This document shows positions 36,800 through 48,809 of a DNA stretch of 64,000 nt, piece by piece (positions within the stretch are counted from its first letter, which is position 1; every line of letters begins with the position of its first letter). Below the pieces are notes generated by a model. The model did no database searches, was not told the origin of the DNA, and saw nothing but the letters and a program-made list of their open reading frames with translations. Source of the DNA: Ctenosaura bakeri (Eukaryota > Chordata > Lepidosauria > Squamata > Iguanidae); assembly GCA_948474755.1 (NCBI GenBank), contig CAOLHI010000927.1, positions 310,001-374,000 on the forward strand. Reading direction: 5' to 3'. Made by a program: the position numbers and the translations under genes.

Positions 36800-39700
36800 A
36801 AAACCTCACCTTGCTCCTGTGTAATGCCAGGTCATTAAATTAAAGTACATACAAACTATGATCTCCTTATGGATGAGGAGGCTGACCTGGCACGCTTAAA
36901 GAAACTTAGCTGTAAGGTGCCAGTGGCCTGACATGGGCTCGGACTCACCTGCTGGGAGAGAGAAAGTGGGCAGAAAGTTATAGCTGTTGTCTATAAAGAC
37001 CATCTCAACCCGACCAGATTACTTGTTAGGGAGCCAAACTGAATTGAATGTGTATACCTGAGCCTGAAGACCTGGGATGGACTGGGGGTTCTGTTTGTAT
37101 ACAATCCACTCTGCTGCCTATCAGACATTCTGGCCAAATTATCAAAACTGGTCTCAGGGTTGGTGTTGGAGTCACCCATATTTTTGATTCCTAGTGATTT
37201 CAACATCCTATTTGAGACCAGTCTTTCAGGGGCAACTTGGAAGTTCATGGCATCCATGTCAAACATGGGCCTGTCCCGAATGATTTCACGGTTCACACAT
37301 TCAGCAGGTCACACCTTGATGCTGTTTTCAGTTCAGAGCATATGGATCTGTGGGCAGCGGTGATTAAATATCTCTGAATTGTGATGGCCAGATCATTTTC
37401 TGGTCAGAGTTATGTATGATGATTACTATCTGTCCATGCAGGGTGCTGGACCTATTATGCTGGTCTGCCCTTGAAGACTAATGGATCCATCAGGATTCTG
37501 GAAAGCCTTTGAAAGTTTTATGGCTGGTACTACCAACAATCCTGCTGAACCCTTGGTCAATAGATGAAATCAAGACCTGACTAGGGTTATTGACATGATC
37601 GCTCCCAAACGTCCTGTTACCTCACTGGTAAACCCTGTCACGGGGTCTACAATTTTGATATTAAAATATGATTCAATGTGCATGAGAGTCACCTGGATGA
37701 GCATGTAGGCAGCAACAGCTGAATGACTGAAAACCAGGTCAGGCCAGTACAATCCCCCGTCACGTAGCCCCAGGAGACCTCAAGCTGTGCAAGCCCACAG
37801 TAAACAAAAGGTCCTTAGCCACTGAGGAGCTAACTTGAGGGGATTAGTGTGCTTTCCCCAAGTTGAACACCAATGGCAATAAAATCCTATCAGGCAAGGA
37901 CCATCTGCATAAATTCACACCACAACCCAAAGTAACTGAAGATCCTGAAACTTTGGTAACACTTCGTAATCCCATCATGCAAAAAGGAGTTGCCATCGTG
38001 GAGCTTCTTTCTCATTGCAATACCCTTGTTCTCCCCAGGAAAGGATTAGCCCTCCAGGTACTTTTTCCCCTACAAATAGTCCCAGTTTTTGAGCGTTTCT
38101 TTGGATCACTCCCGGTCATACCAGCAGACCATTTCTCCATCAGTCGAGTAATCCCCTCAGCCTTCTCCGTGCTGAGCTCTACTTCTTTGCTGTTTTTCCC
38201 GGACCAAGGACTTGAGGAAAAGGTGAAGTATTACCCAGCTACAATCCCTTCAGTAGTTCCCCTATCCAGTTTCCTCTCTTTTGCTTCTTAATAGGTCTTG
38301 AGTGAGTGTGTGAGTGATTGTGTTGGTATGTGAGACTTTCATTCAATAAAATCATTCATTATACATCTTCATTTGGTTTTTGGCTTGGCCTGATCCCGTA
38401 AAAACTGGGTAAAAAGACCCTGCTAGGTTACCCTGCCTCTCTCATTGCTATTGCTCATGCTCTGGCTAGTTTCCAGTCCCTATCAGATGGAGCACCTTAA
38501 GTCATTCCCCCCAAGGGACCCCAGAATCCAGGGTAACAGTCCTCTCTAACCTATTACTAACTGGGCTCCTTGGTATATAGAGGACCTCAAGGAGGTGAAA
38601 CAGGAAGGACAATGACTGCAGGACAAATGGCAAAAAACTCAACTTATATCCAACCAGACACAGTACAGAGAACATCTTTGTTCAGATAAAGTGACAGTAT
38701 GTGCAGTGAATAAAGCCTTCTCCTCTGCACATGGTGAGACATTTAACACAAGCACCCTTCCCACTTAATCCAGTCCTAGAGCATTCAGCAGTTCAGTGTG
38801 GTGCTTTTAATGATAGATTCATAGATGAAATCTCTCAGATAAGAACTGACTTAGACACCATCATTATAGCAGAAGTTGACAGTTGGGAGTCCAGAGACTT
38901 GGTGAGTAGGATTATGCTGGATCATTTTCAATTGGTGAACACTGCAGATGGCACAAACTGCTAGGACAAGTAAGGATGGTGACTTGTCTTCTTAATCCCT
39001 GTCTTTCTTGGTTGGTTGTCCAGGGAGGAGATGCAATTAGATATCAATTGCAATATAATATTAGCACATCTTTCAGGGAGGAGAGTTTACCATCATGTTT
39101 AAAAGAAGTAATGATGTGGCCACTTCTTTAAAAGCCTTCCCTATAGCCCTGGACTTTAACAGCTATAAACCAGTATCAAATCTTTTTTTCCCCCAGGCAA
39201 GGTGATTGAGAGGGCAGTTGCCTTCCAACTGCAGGCAGCCTTGGATGATACTTTCTAGACTCATTTCAAACCAGCTTCAGAGCAGGATATGGACTACTAT
39301 TGAGACTACTATGGCTTCCTCAGCACATGATCTTCATCTGAGAATTGATGAGGGACTGTGTCCCTGTTGCTGTTTTCAATCACTCAGAGGGGTTAAATAT
39401 CTCAACTGTGGTTATCCTTCTGTAATGCTGGAAGGGTTTGGGAATTGGAGGCACTGTGTTTCAGTGGCTCTGGTCTCATCTCTCGGGCAGGTTCCAGATG
39501 TTGATTGTTAGAGATTAGTTAGAAATAGCTGCTCCTCAAAAAATTTGTGGTTATATGGCATACCACAAGGTGCCATTCTATCCCCAATTCTATTTAATAT
39601 CTACATGAAACTACTGGGAAAAAGCACCCTACCCAATGTCTCTGGATGATATCAGTATGCTGATGCCACCCAAATATAATTATCTATGCCTTCAGTAATA

Positions 39701-40620
39701 TCATCTGCTAAAGATAGTGTGTCTCCTTTGAACAAATGCCTGGAAGAGATAATGGTCTGGATGAGGAAAAACAAACTGAAACTGAACCCAGACAAGATGG
39801 AGGTGCTTACTGTCAAGGGTCCTAACCTGGATTTAGAAGTATGTCAACCAGCCCTGGGTGGCGTTATATTCCTCCTGGAAGACTGCATTCATAGCCTGTG
39901 CATGCTCCTAGATCAATCCCTCCAAATGTTAGCCCATATAGATGTGATGGTCAGGAGTACTTATTATCATCTATGGCTGTTATGCCAGCTGCATGCCTTC
40001 CTAGTACTGAAGGGCCTAAAGATGGTAGTGCACACACTGGTAACCTCAAGGCTGAACTTCTTCAATGCACTGTACATTGAATTACCTCTGAATCAAGTTC
40101 ATAAACTTCAATTAGTTCAAATCATGGCAGCCAGATTGGTTACTAGTGCATCTAGAAGTGACCATATTATACCAATATTAAAATCACTTCACTGGCTGCC
40201 AGTTAGTTTCCAGACAAAGTACAAAGTGTAGGTTATTACATTTAAAGCCCTACATGGCTGGGGTCTGGGTTATTTGCAGGATCGCCTTCTTCCATATTAT
40301 TCCTTTCATACACTCAAGTCCTCTAGCAGACATCTGCTTCAGTCAGCTAAAGCTAGGCTGATTTTTATCCAGATGACATTTTCTTCAGTCACCCCCAAAC
40401 TGTGGAATGACTTCCCAGAAGAAGTTCATCAGCTTGACACACTATCTGAGTTTAAAACAGCAAGAAAGACCAGTCTCTTCCAGCAGGCCTATTCAGATTA
40501 TTTTTAAATTATGATTTTTTTTAGATATTCGTTTATGGATTTTAATATGTATTGGTTCTTTGTGGTCTTTTAACTGATTTTATGTGATGTGTTTTACTGA
40601 GAGGCGGGTGTAGTATATCC
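36800..40620 (+). mobile_element. L2-clade LINE, long degraded ORF2, split by an LTR
   Basis: Segments in changing frames follow L2 ORF2 order. An N-terminal endonuclease region starts near 36810. An endonuclease core with a degenerate DFNI motif lies near 37190-37205, and a THSAGHT-like motif at about 37296-37317. The linker with IRTDLDTIIIAEVDSWESRDL is at about 38850-38900. A GVPQG-like 'IPQGA' motif lies near 39560 and a degenerate active-site region (YQYADAT) near 39650. The thumb and 3' part lie at 39686-40231 (KLNPDKMEVL, LVTSRLNFFNALY, LQLVQIMAARLV, LHWLPV), and a final segment at 40274-40507. Multiple stops and frameshifts make it dead. The 5' UTR is not identifiable. It is interrupted at 37636-38538. 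Confidence 0.85.
37636..38538 (+). mobile_element. Solo LTR (903 bp) inserted in the L2 LINE
   Basis: Starts TGTCACGGGGTC and ends CAGGGTAACA. A poly(A) signal AATAAA is at 38345-38350 and a TATA-like CTACAAATAG lies near 38070. The terminal part TTACCCTGCCTCTC...AGGGTAACA matches the LTR at 32334-33183. Flanks ACCC and GTCC do not form a clear target duplication. A 142-codon frame at 37863-38291 is inside the LTR and has no recognisable domain. Confidence 0.6.
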
Positions 40621-42583
40621 ATTCTGCCACAAAGGAATGATGGCCATTAAGGTCAAAAAGCATTTAGCATTTTAACTACTATCTAAAAAAAGTATTTCTA
40701 TTAGTGTTTTCTTTCTAATAATATATGCTATTCCACTGCACCATTATACGCTACTTGCCTGAAATTGTTAATTGAACTTAGCTTTAGATGCTGAGTTTCA
40801 TGACATGCAAAGACAGGTCCAGGTAAGAGATTCCACCACAAAGGAATGGTGGCCCCTAAGGTCAAAAAGGAAGACCAAGCGGCAACCTTTCACCCAAGCT
40901 GCTCAATAGAAATAGTAGCTCCTTCTCACCCCTGGCATGACATTGGTTTACAATTGTTGGGATTCTGTTAGTAACAAGGACTTTTGGGGTCATTATGAAG
41001 GGAGAAATTCATTACTACTCTCATTAAATAATGCCCAACCCCCCTGATTCCTTGTGGGGGAGCATTAAGTGGCCAGTGGAGAAGGCTCCAGCTATGACCC
41101 TATATCTGGTTGCCCAGTGATAACACCATCCTCTAGAACTTCTTGCTGACCAGAGAAGGCCCCTGGACATGCCTTTGCCACTGTGCATCCAGCTATAGGG
41201 ACATAGCTAGACGTTTCTTTGCTCTCCACTGCCACTAAATGGCTGTGATGGGGATGGGTAGCAACCAAGTGAGTATTGTGAAAGAGGGAAGGTGGAGCAG
41301 ATTTCCACCTGGCCAGAACTTTATGCTCTCTCTCCCCACCTGTGTTGGACATCACCCATTTTCAGATACAATATTAGTTGACTGTTTTAAGAATCAAGTT
41401 ATCCATGAATCCCTTGCCAGTGTATGAACCTTAACAGAACTCCAACAACACCAATCTCTGATTTCAGGCTTAGTGCTACGCATATTAGTGGACTGCAATA
41501 TGTGGACCTTGGAAGAACCAGGTTTTTTTCCTTGAAATCTCAGAATTCCCCAGCCAGCTTGAGCCCTAGCTGTGCTAATGCTACCTTACCAAGTTGCAGC
41601 CCGAAGAATACAAAATGTAGAATACCAAAAAACCCACCAAAAATGCTTCAGCCTGAATCCAATTGTTAGTATGTCTAAACAGAGTAGACTCATTAAATGA
41701 GCAGAAAATGATGAAGTGTTGATCTTCCAAATCCCTATTGATTTAATTGGTCTGCTCTAATTGGGACAAATGGATAGATTCAGGCCAGTAATTCTGAAGA
41801 GAATGCGTAACACCAAGTTTTATTCTTTCAAGTGTTGCTTTAGCTTCTCATAAAATGACTTTCCAAAGACCGGTATTACAGAACTGCTTGACAGCTTACT
41901 GCAAAATGCCCTGGGCAACTGTCCAGCTATCCAGTGGAGAAGGGAATGAAACTATCTTGGTGCAGAGGGATTAGTTTGGCTGTGGCTACTGTGCGACCTC
42001 CAAGTTGTGTTCCCCCTTTCTTTCCACCAAAACTTTGTATATATTGTAAAGGCTTGGCAGATTTTCAACCACCTCTACAGCTGTGCCTTGAGCAGGAGCA
42101 TGTGGCGATGAAGTTTATCTCCTTGCTGTGAAATGCTTCTCCTACTGTATTTTTCACAAGCTGCCATTAAAGGCATAAGAGCATGTTGTTGTTTTTCCCG
42201 GTTCACTTGGCAACTTTATTAGAATATTTATTGAGTGCACATTTCCAGACGTTTTTCAGAGCAAGTGCTGAAGTCTCTTCAGTCAGATGGGTCCACGTCA
42301 TGGTTTGGCTTCAGCATGAAACCTAAGCTAAAAGGGGTCCCCCTCCTCATTGTTTTTTAAATGAAAAGTAACACTGGCTTGGCTCTCTTAATGAAAAGTG
42401 ACTGTTTAATGTTTCACTATAAAAAACAGAACTGGTGCAGAGAACATTGGCTTAAACTGTCTTCATCTCCTCAGAGCCAGCAACCTTTTAAAAAGCAACG
42501 AAGAAGAATGCAGTCTGTGCTTCCCAACAGCTGTGAACAAGACACATCCAGAAATGTGGTGCTCTAAGAGGGATTCTAACTGG
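40621..42583. other. Gene-free stretch with a spaced direct repeat
   Basis: A 38-bp phrase beginning CCACAAAGGAATGRTGGCC and ending AAGGTCAAAAAG occurs at about 40627-40662 and again at 40836-40871, 209 bp apart. Its first copy directly follows the L2 3' tail. No gene recognised in the rest, including the small frames at 41092-42675. Confidence 0.45.
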
Positions 42584-42806
42584 GGCCTAAATACCCTAAA
42601 GGCACCAGATCTCATCTGATCTTGGAAGCTAAGCAGGGCCAGTCCATGATTAGTACTTGGCTGGGAGACCACCAATGAATATCAGGTGCTGTAAACCATA
42701 TTTCAGAGGAAGAAACTGGCAAAACCCACCTCTAAATGTTCCTTGCCTATGAAAACCCTATGAAATTCATGAGGTTGCCATAAATTGACAAGCAACACAC
42801 GCACAC
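42584..42806 (+). repeat. 5S rRNA-derived SINE, best copy
   Basis: The head CCAGATCTCATCTGATCTTG, AAGCTAAGCAGGGCCAG and TTAGTACTTGGCTGGGAGAC is close to 5S rRNA and includes the internal control region. The body carries AACTGGCAAAACCCACCTC and AAAACCCTATGAAATTCATG, with a short ACACGCACACA end. It is the least diverged 5S-like head of the four copies here. Confidence 0.88.
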
Positions 42807-43210
42807 ATGCATTGACTGTCCATTCAACAAAAATGAGAAAATGGGTCTATTCTTCTTGGAGCTAAATGAAAGGATTCAGAGCAAGGCATCTCTAATTTTC
42901 TCTGGAGACAAGGCTGTTGAGGAGAATTTCTCCTCCGTGAAAGGTGGGGAAAGGACAAAAGCGCTGAGAGGGAAAGGATGAATAAGCAAGGGAGAGGGAA
43001 TGAGAGAAAATTCAGCATAAAAATGAAGTGTGGTGGGGTGAGAGTGGAAAGAAAGGGAAAGAGCATGGGCAGGGCCTAAGTGATTTCTAATTCAGGCAAA
43101 GGTAGTGTGTCTGCTAGTTGATTTAAGAAATTTTCTTATAAACTGCCACACTTTGCCTCAAAAGGTGGTAAAATAAAGTCATTCGAACTCTACTAAACAA
43201 CAAAAATGAA
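42807..43210. other. Gene-free stretch
   Basis: Purine-rich, nothing recognised. Confidence 0.4.
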
Positions 43211-43791
43211 GGGCCTTTCTGCACTATACTGTTATAGTGCTATTATTTCACTTTCTTTTTTTTAAATTTATTTTTATTAAAATTTTTCATTCTTACAGGC
43301 ATAAGCTCATAAGACTTGTTAATGTTTACAATATAAAATATACTATAACATACCATGATATACAACATATAATATACTCTTTTGACATGTTCATAAGACC
43401 TGTTCATAAGACATGTTGTTATTTACAATATATAATATACTATAATATACCGCAATATACAACATATAATAATACAACATAATAATACCTATTAATAATA
43501 TAATTATATAACAGAATAATATGTAATATATAATAATATAACATATACTCTTTTGTATGATGTAAATTAAATTAACATAGCTCATAGCTGTATTGTCTAA
43601 AATTGACCTATTGCTAAACTAATTATTTCACTTTCAACATCCTATGGAATCCTGGGGTTTGCAATTTAGGGAGGACATTTAGAATTCTCAGCCAAACAGC
43701 TCTTTGACCTCAGTAAACTACAAACCTCAGAATTCCATAGGATGTTGAAAATGGAATAAAAGCACTATAACAACATAGGACAGAAAGGCCC
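43211..43791. mobile_element. Palindromic MITE (family 1) split by an L1 tail
   Basis: The arms GGGCCTTTCTGCACTATACTG and the right-end AGGACAGAAAGGCCC pair. The interior is normal once the 366-bp insertion at 43256-43621 is removed. ATTATTTCACTTTC occurs on both sides of that insertion (43242-43255 and 43622-43635). Confidence 0.85.
43256..43621 (-). mobile_element. L1-type retrotransposon 3' end, minus, 14-bp target duplication
   Basis: The insertion starts with a T run (the complement of a poly(A) tail) followed by ATTTTTATTAAAATTTTTC, which reads on the minus strand as an L1-like TTAATAAAAAT 3' end comparable to that at about 50835. The flanking 14-bp exact duplication is the signature of target-primed reverse transcription. 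The remaining 270 bp are a very AT-rich series of ATATAATATAC-like repeats, probably expanded after insertion. Confidence 0.75.
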
Positions 43792-45030
43792 GTAGTCTGC
43801 AAAGAACTGAACCAAACCAATCCAATCCATTCCAGTCCAATCAACATGCCTGGTTAATTTGTTATGTGGAACACATTTATTATTTGAAACTCTAAATGAT
43901 AGAAATAATAGTATTACAAACAGTGGCTCCCCCACATTTCTCATCAACCAGATTTCTTGTCCATAATATCACAGAAAGCTTTTCTCAAAGGAAACCAGTA
44001 GCTTGGAAATAGCTTGAGATCTTTCTTGAGTTTCTGAATGGGATGGGCCACCAAAATGGCATGTGTGTCTCTGTCTTGCTTACACCTTACCAGTGCTCCA
44101 CAACCTTGAAGGGCCATGCCCCACTACACTTTCTGTAAAAAAATTTTTTTTAAAAAATCCATTCGTGTTTGCCCCCAATGCCTACTAGAACCCTATAGGA
44201 GTTATGAGTGCATTTTTGCCATGTTTTGCAGCCCCTCTGGGCCGTTTTAGGCCCAGGAGTAACCTTTTCCCCCCCGTAACTTTGCATTTGAGGGCAAACA
44301 ATTTGGAATTTTAAGAAAACTTTTGAGGAACGTGACACCCACCAAAACAGTCCTAGGGTCCACATGCAGCCCGTGAGCTTCATTATGCCCATCTGTATTC
44401 TAAAGGAAAGAGTAGAATACAGCTTTATACTTCGGTTGGTATAGCCAATAAACACAGTAGCATTTGGAGGAGTGGCCAGTAGTACAATCACTGTGTTAAG
44501 GGAATACATGGGAAGGTTTTGTCAACAGACATATTCTCTTTATCTGCCTTTGTCTGAACTACTTCCTGGTTCATTGGTGGGTATATGCAACTTGCAGTCC
44601 CACAAATAATGTCCTGAAATTTCTGCTTTAAAGTGATACTTTAATGTGGTATTTGCTTTAAAAAATTTTCCCTACCTCAGTCCTGTTTCCTTAAGACTTA
44701 GACAACCTGAAAGGTTCACAAAGCCCAAGGAAAACATCTTTGCAGATTCTACCAGAGTCATCAATCATAAATAAATAAAATGTACCCTGAAAACTGTATT
44801 TAGGTAACTTGCCAAATACAAAGGATTTTCATCTTAGAAAAAGTTTGTCTGTGTCCTATCTTCTGATAAAAATGACTACAAGTGTTCACTTTTCCTATAT
44901 TTCACTTTGCATGAAGTGTAAAGTTTCATTCCACAACTCTTCATACAACAGCCAAAACTCTTCTCCCACGGCTCTCAAGTCCAGGAGGGCCTTCCACTAC
45001 AGCTTGCTAATAGTGAGCAGAGAGAACTGA
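43792..45030. other. Gene-free stretch with an interspersed repeat
   Basis: At about 44095-44400 the text GCTCCACAACCTTGAAGGGCC, TTTGCAGCCCCTCTGGGCC and CCACATGCAGCCCGTGAGC suggests a hAT-type interspersed repeat; its ends are not defined. No gene recognised. Confidence 0.4.
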
Positions 45031-45250
45031 TCTAGCTCAGAGGGGAGGGAATAAAAGGCTGCATTTCCTTCCCTCTGAGCTGAACCAAGCCAGTTCATCA
45101 GTGTCCAAATTAACTCCTTTCTTCAGTCTCTGCAGATAAGCAGCAGCAACAGCAGTGGATTTCGAAGAACTTTCAAAACACTGGGCAGAAGGAAACAAGG
45201 GAAGACTTCCACTGAAGTCCTAACCAAGTTGAGAGGCCTGCCTTGTTTCA
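45031..45250 (+). promoter_or_regulatory. TATA-like promoter candidate with inverted GA-rich repeat
   Basis: GGGAATAAAAGGCTGC (ATAAAAGG at about 45050-45057) lies between CTCAGAGGGGAGGGAA and its imperfect complement TTTCCTTCCCTCTGAG (45034-45082). The following 160 bp (CAGTTCATCAGTGTCC, GCAGCAGCAACAGCAG) resemble a 5' untranslated region of a vertebrate TATA-type gene. No coding exon follows that I can recognise. This may equally be chance or repeat sequence. Confidence 0.25.
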
Positions 45251-46229
45251 ACAGTCAGTGATCTGACATTCAGTTAATGAAGGGTACTATGGAAATAATC
45301 CTCAGAAGAATGAATTATCTGTGGTAATGCAAAAGAAACATTTTTTGCTTCTAGCCTGCTGCTTTATTTGCTTAGTGCAACCTCAGACTGTTTCTGGAAT
45401 ACTGTAAGAACAATTTTACAGTATTGAATTACCATTGTCTGCAATAAGAGCCACTTCCTATCATAACAGTAATTTTCTTGCATTACAACCTGATTAATTT
45501 TTTTAGAGGCATGGTTAAGAATTATGCTTTCCCAGAATTTTCTAACTGTGGTTTTTCTAAAAGAAAAAAAAAAAAATCTCTCAGGAGAAACCTTTTGTTT
45601 TATGGGACTTCAGTTGATGGCCCACAAAAAGAAAAAAAGAAAAAAAGAAAACTGTTATAGGGACAAGGCAAAGGTGAATTTTATGTAAATAACCCTCAAA
45701 ATTTAAACTGCCCGCAATTCCTCAGTAAATGTATGTGGGCTTCTGGCATATTATGGGTTTGTATGTCTCCCAGTGGTTTTCTAATAAGGACAAAATTCTC
45801 ATTAGGAGACTAAGAGCACCATTTATAAAATATGACTTTACAGTCTAATTTGGTACCCATTGAATATGGCAGAACTACTATAACTATTTTTATAGTACAT
45901 AACAGAGTTTACTGTACTGTTGGCAGTAATGGTAGAGCTACAACGGCACTCTACCGGAAAGAGCAAGCTAGATATGCTGGATCACCATCTGGACTTTGTA
46001 AATATTATATATATGTTGTAACAAAGTAAAGAGCCTCCATATTGGAAGATTACAACTTGGAGTGGGTGAGTGTTACTGGCTTAGTGCATGTGCTGCTACT
46101 GGTGTTCTCTGCTGCTAGGCAGGCTTCCATAGCTGTGCGTAGCTATCTCTGCTTATTTATAAAGAGTTTTTCCTTGACTGGCTATTTTTGCTTTTCCTCC
46201 TTTTTGTTTTTGGGGACATTTATTTGGCC
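45251..46229. other. Gene-free stretch
   Basis: No gene recognised. A-rich tracts lie at about 45563-45577 and 45627-45651. Confidence 0.45.
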
Positions 46230-47330
46230 AGTAAAGTTGAAGGCTTTCACGGTCGGAATCCATAGGTTGTTGTGGATTTTCCTGGCTTTGAGGCTGTGTT
46301 CTATTAGTAATTTTTCCTGACATTTTGCCTGCATCTGTGGCTGGCATCTTCAGAGGATCTGGTGGCATGGAAGTAAGACAGAGTATATATACTTGTATAG
46401 TCCCTGGGTGGGAAGAAGCAATTTGCATGTGTTACAGTTGGCCTGTGTGATGGCCTATTGTTAAATGGGATACCCCCCCGGGTTGTGTTGTTAGTCAGGG
46501 GATATGCATAACAGTGTGTTAAGTATATTAACAATCTATTGTTATTGTATTGTTTCTTGTAGTGTGACCTCCAGAGTCTGGGTGGTGTTCATTGGCATAT
46601 TTTGAGTCTTGATTTTAGTGTTCTTCAGTACTGGTAGCCAAACCCTGGTAGACTGTGCAAAAGAATCTGTGAATCCCACCTCCCGAAAGATGAACTGAAT
46701 AATCTAAACTGGGCTCTACAGACCAATGGTTACTCCAGTTCAGACATCAGAAGAACCTCAAGACCTGGAAAAAACCACAGAAGTGAAGATAAGCAGTCAA
46801 CCAAAGGGAATGTGTTTTTACCATGCATCAAAGGTGTCGCTGACCATATAGGGAAACTGATGAAGAAACATAACCTCCAAACAGTCTACAGACCAACCAA
46901 GAAAATTCAACAAATGCTACATTCAGTAAAGGACAAGAGGGATCCTCTAACTTCTGCTGGAGTTTATTGCATACCTTGCAGTTGTGGGCAGTTGTAGGGA
47001 CTACAAAATGCAACATCCAAACACGAATTAAAGAACATGAAAGACATTGTAGACTGATCCAGCCAGAAAAATCAGCAGTAGCAGAACATGTTATAAACCA
47101 ACCTGGACACAGAATGCTTTTTGAAAGCACAAAAATTCTGGACCATTCTGACAACTACTATGTCAGACTACACAGAGAGGCCATTAAAATCCATAAACAC
47201 ATGGACAATTTCAACAGGAAAGAAGAAACTCAGAAAGTAAACAAAATTTGGCTACCAGTAGATATTACTGGGGGTGCTCCAGGTTTTTATAAAAGAGTGA
47301 GTACAGGGTCTCTTTTTGAGGTCTGACTAG
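46230..47330 (+). mobile_element. Penelope-like element with GIY-YIG domain
   Basis: The 5' part (46237-46365) is the Penelope LTR phrase known from lizards: AAGGCTTTCACGGTCGGAAT, then TTTTGCCTGCATCTGTGGC and TGGCATCTTCAGAGGATCTG. From about 46640 the coding remnant starts, with RPTKKIQQMLHSVKDKRDPL at about 46890-46950. The GIY-YIG nuclease segment GVYCIPCSCG (46958-46987) follows, then in the other frame GTTKCNIQTRIKEHERHCRL (46993-47055) and the C-terminal YVRLHREAIKIHKH block up to 47300. A frameshift at about 46990 splits the nuclease core. The RT domain is not present in this copy, so it is truncated. Confidence 0.85.
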
Positions 47331-48809
47331 GTACTAGCAAAGGTATCAGCTTTGGACTCCATCTAAGGATAGGAAATTTACACCGTTTCTGCATGACAAC
47401 ACTCTCTCACATCATCCCATTGCAATCCTGGCAGTGCCTTTGCGGGGAAAGGAGTGTAACAGGAACACTCCCCTCTACACCCAACCAGCTCCCTGCAGAA
47501 GGGAGTGCAATTGACATGCATCTGCCTTCTGCAGCACAGCTGGGCTCTTTTCCATGCTGTGCTGGTGAAGGAAGTGCCTCCATCATGCTTCCCCCCTCCT
47601 GCATGGCAGGTAAGTACAGGAGTGTTCCATGATCATGGGCGCTTAATGGATTTAATCTACTAAGCAAATATCCCATGATCAGGATGCATGGGGACGAGAT
47701 GGCTGTGGGACTGCAATGATGCCATGCAAAAGCATGACCTGAAGATCACTGCCATCCCGTCCCTATAGAAGAACTGCAGCGCCATGCCAAAATATCCTTA
47801 ATAAGACTTGGAAGACATGTTAAATTAGTAACATCCTTGAGAGAGAAATGGAAGAGGACTAACAGGGATGAAGGAAGTAACACTATCTCTCAGAGTATCA
47901 GCTTATATCAGAGATGGGGATAGAACAGGTAAACAAGAAAATATCTAACTCAGTTACCACTGCTCTCTCTAGGTTTTTTTTATTCATTATGCAAAGTGTC
48001 CTTGGACGCTCCTCCACATCTAGCATCTTGGACTACAAATCCCACTATCTCTGAGCATTAACCATGTTTGGGAGGGGATCTTGGAAGCTGTGGTCCGAAA
48101 CATCTGGAGGACTAGGTTGAGAAGTCAGATTTACTACATCTTATTCTAGTCCCAAAGGGAACAAAGGAAACTTGCACAAAATGGGCAAGAGAGATTATTG
48201 GATGCAAACATCTCTTTCCTTTGTTGTATAAATGAACAAAGGCAAATGACAGTTCTGTAACTAAACCCACATTTGGCTCTAGTTCTGCCACTACTGAAAT
48301 GAGAATCATAATTGATTTCAAGAGAGACTGTAGCAAAGACATCAACAGAAAAAAAAGATCATTCCCACTTCTGCCCTAGAGAGATATAGCTTCTCAACAG
48401 TGAGCTAAATGGGCAATGGAGTGATTTATTGTAATATAGCTATATCTAACTCAGAACTGAAAGTCTCTTCAGGTAGCACAAATGATGTAAGATTCTTAGA
48501 ATGTTTCTTCCTCCTCCCAGTATCACTGGAAAGTAGATGTTCTGGTATTATTTTGTGTGATAGGTTTTGTTTCAATGCAATAAATGTTTCTGGTTTCATT
48601 TGGAACCAATCACACTTAATATATAATTCTGTAAATTTTTTCCTAAACGGAGTCCTCATAGGACAAATCACTCTATTCTCATGTAGTTCAACAGTATCCC
48701 CTAGAGCACATGGAACATTCAACCCCCTGCTCTGAGCAGTCGACATAAACATACACTCTGTGCTTTGTCTCTGAACTAAACTTAAGCTCTTTTAAAAGAA
48801 TAGCCTAGA
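47331..48809. other. Gene-free stretch with a palindromic repeat
   Basis: At 48011-48112 a palindromic MITE-like repeat (CCTCCACATCTAGCATCTTG, CTACAAATCCC against GGTCCGAAACATCTGGAGG) is visible. A GC-richer segment at about 47400-47760 gives overlapping frames in both strands without a domain. No gene recognised. Confidence 0.45.

Noticed and set aside
37863..38291. 142-codon frame
   Set aside because: Lies wholly inside an LTR and crosses its TATA-like and R regions. No protein family recognised.
39686..40507. Host gene coding for RT-like protein
   Set aside because: It is the 3' domain of an L2 LINE with stops and frameshifts and belongs to the element starting at 36800.
42584..42700. 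Functional 5S rRNA gene
   Set aside because: The match covers only the internal promoter region, then changes to the SINE body and RTE tail; the first 30 nucleotides and the terminator are missing.
46153..46534. Minus-strand frames of 76 and 91 codons
   Set aside because: Antisense to the Penelope LTR-like region; no domain.
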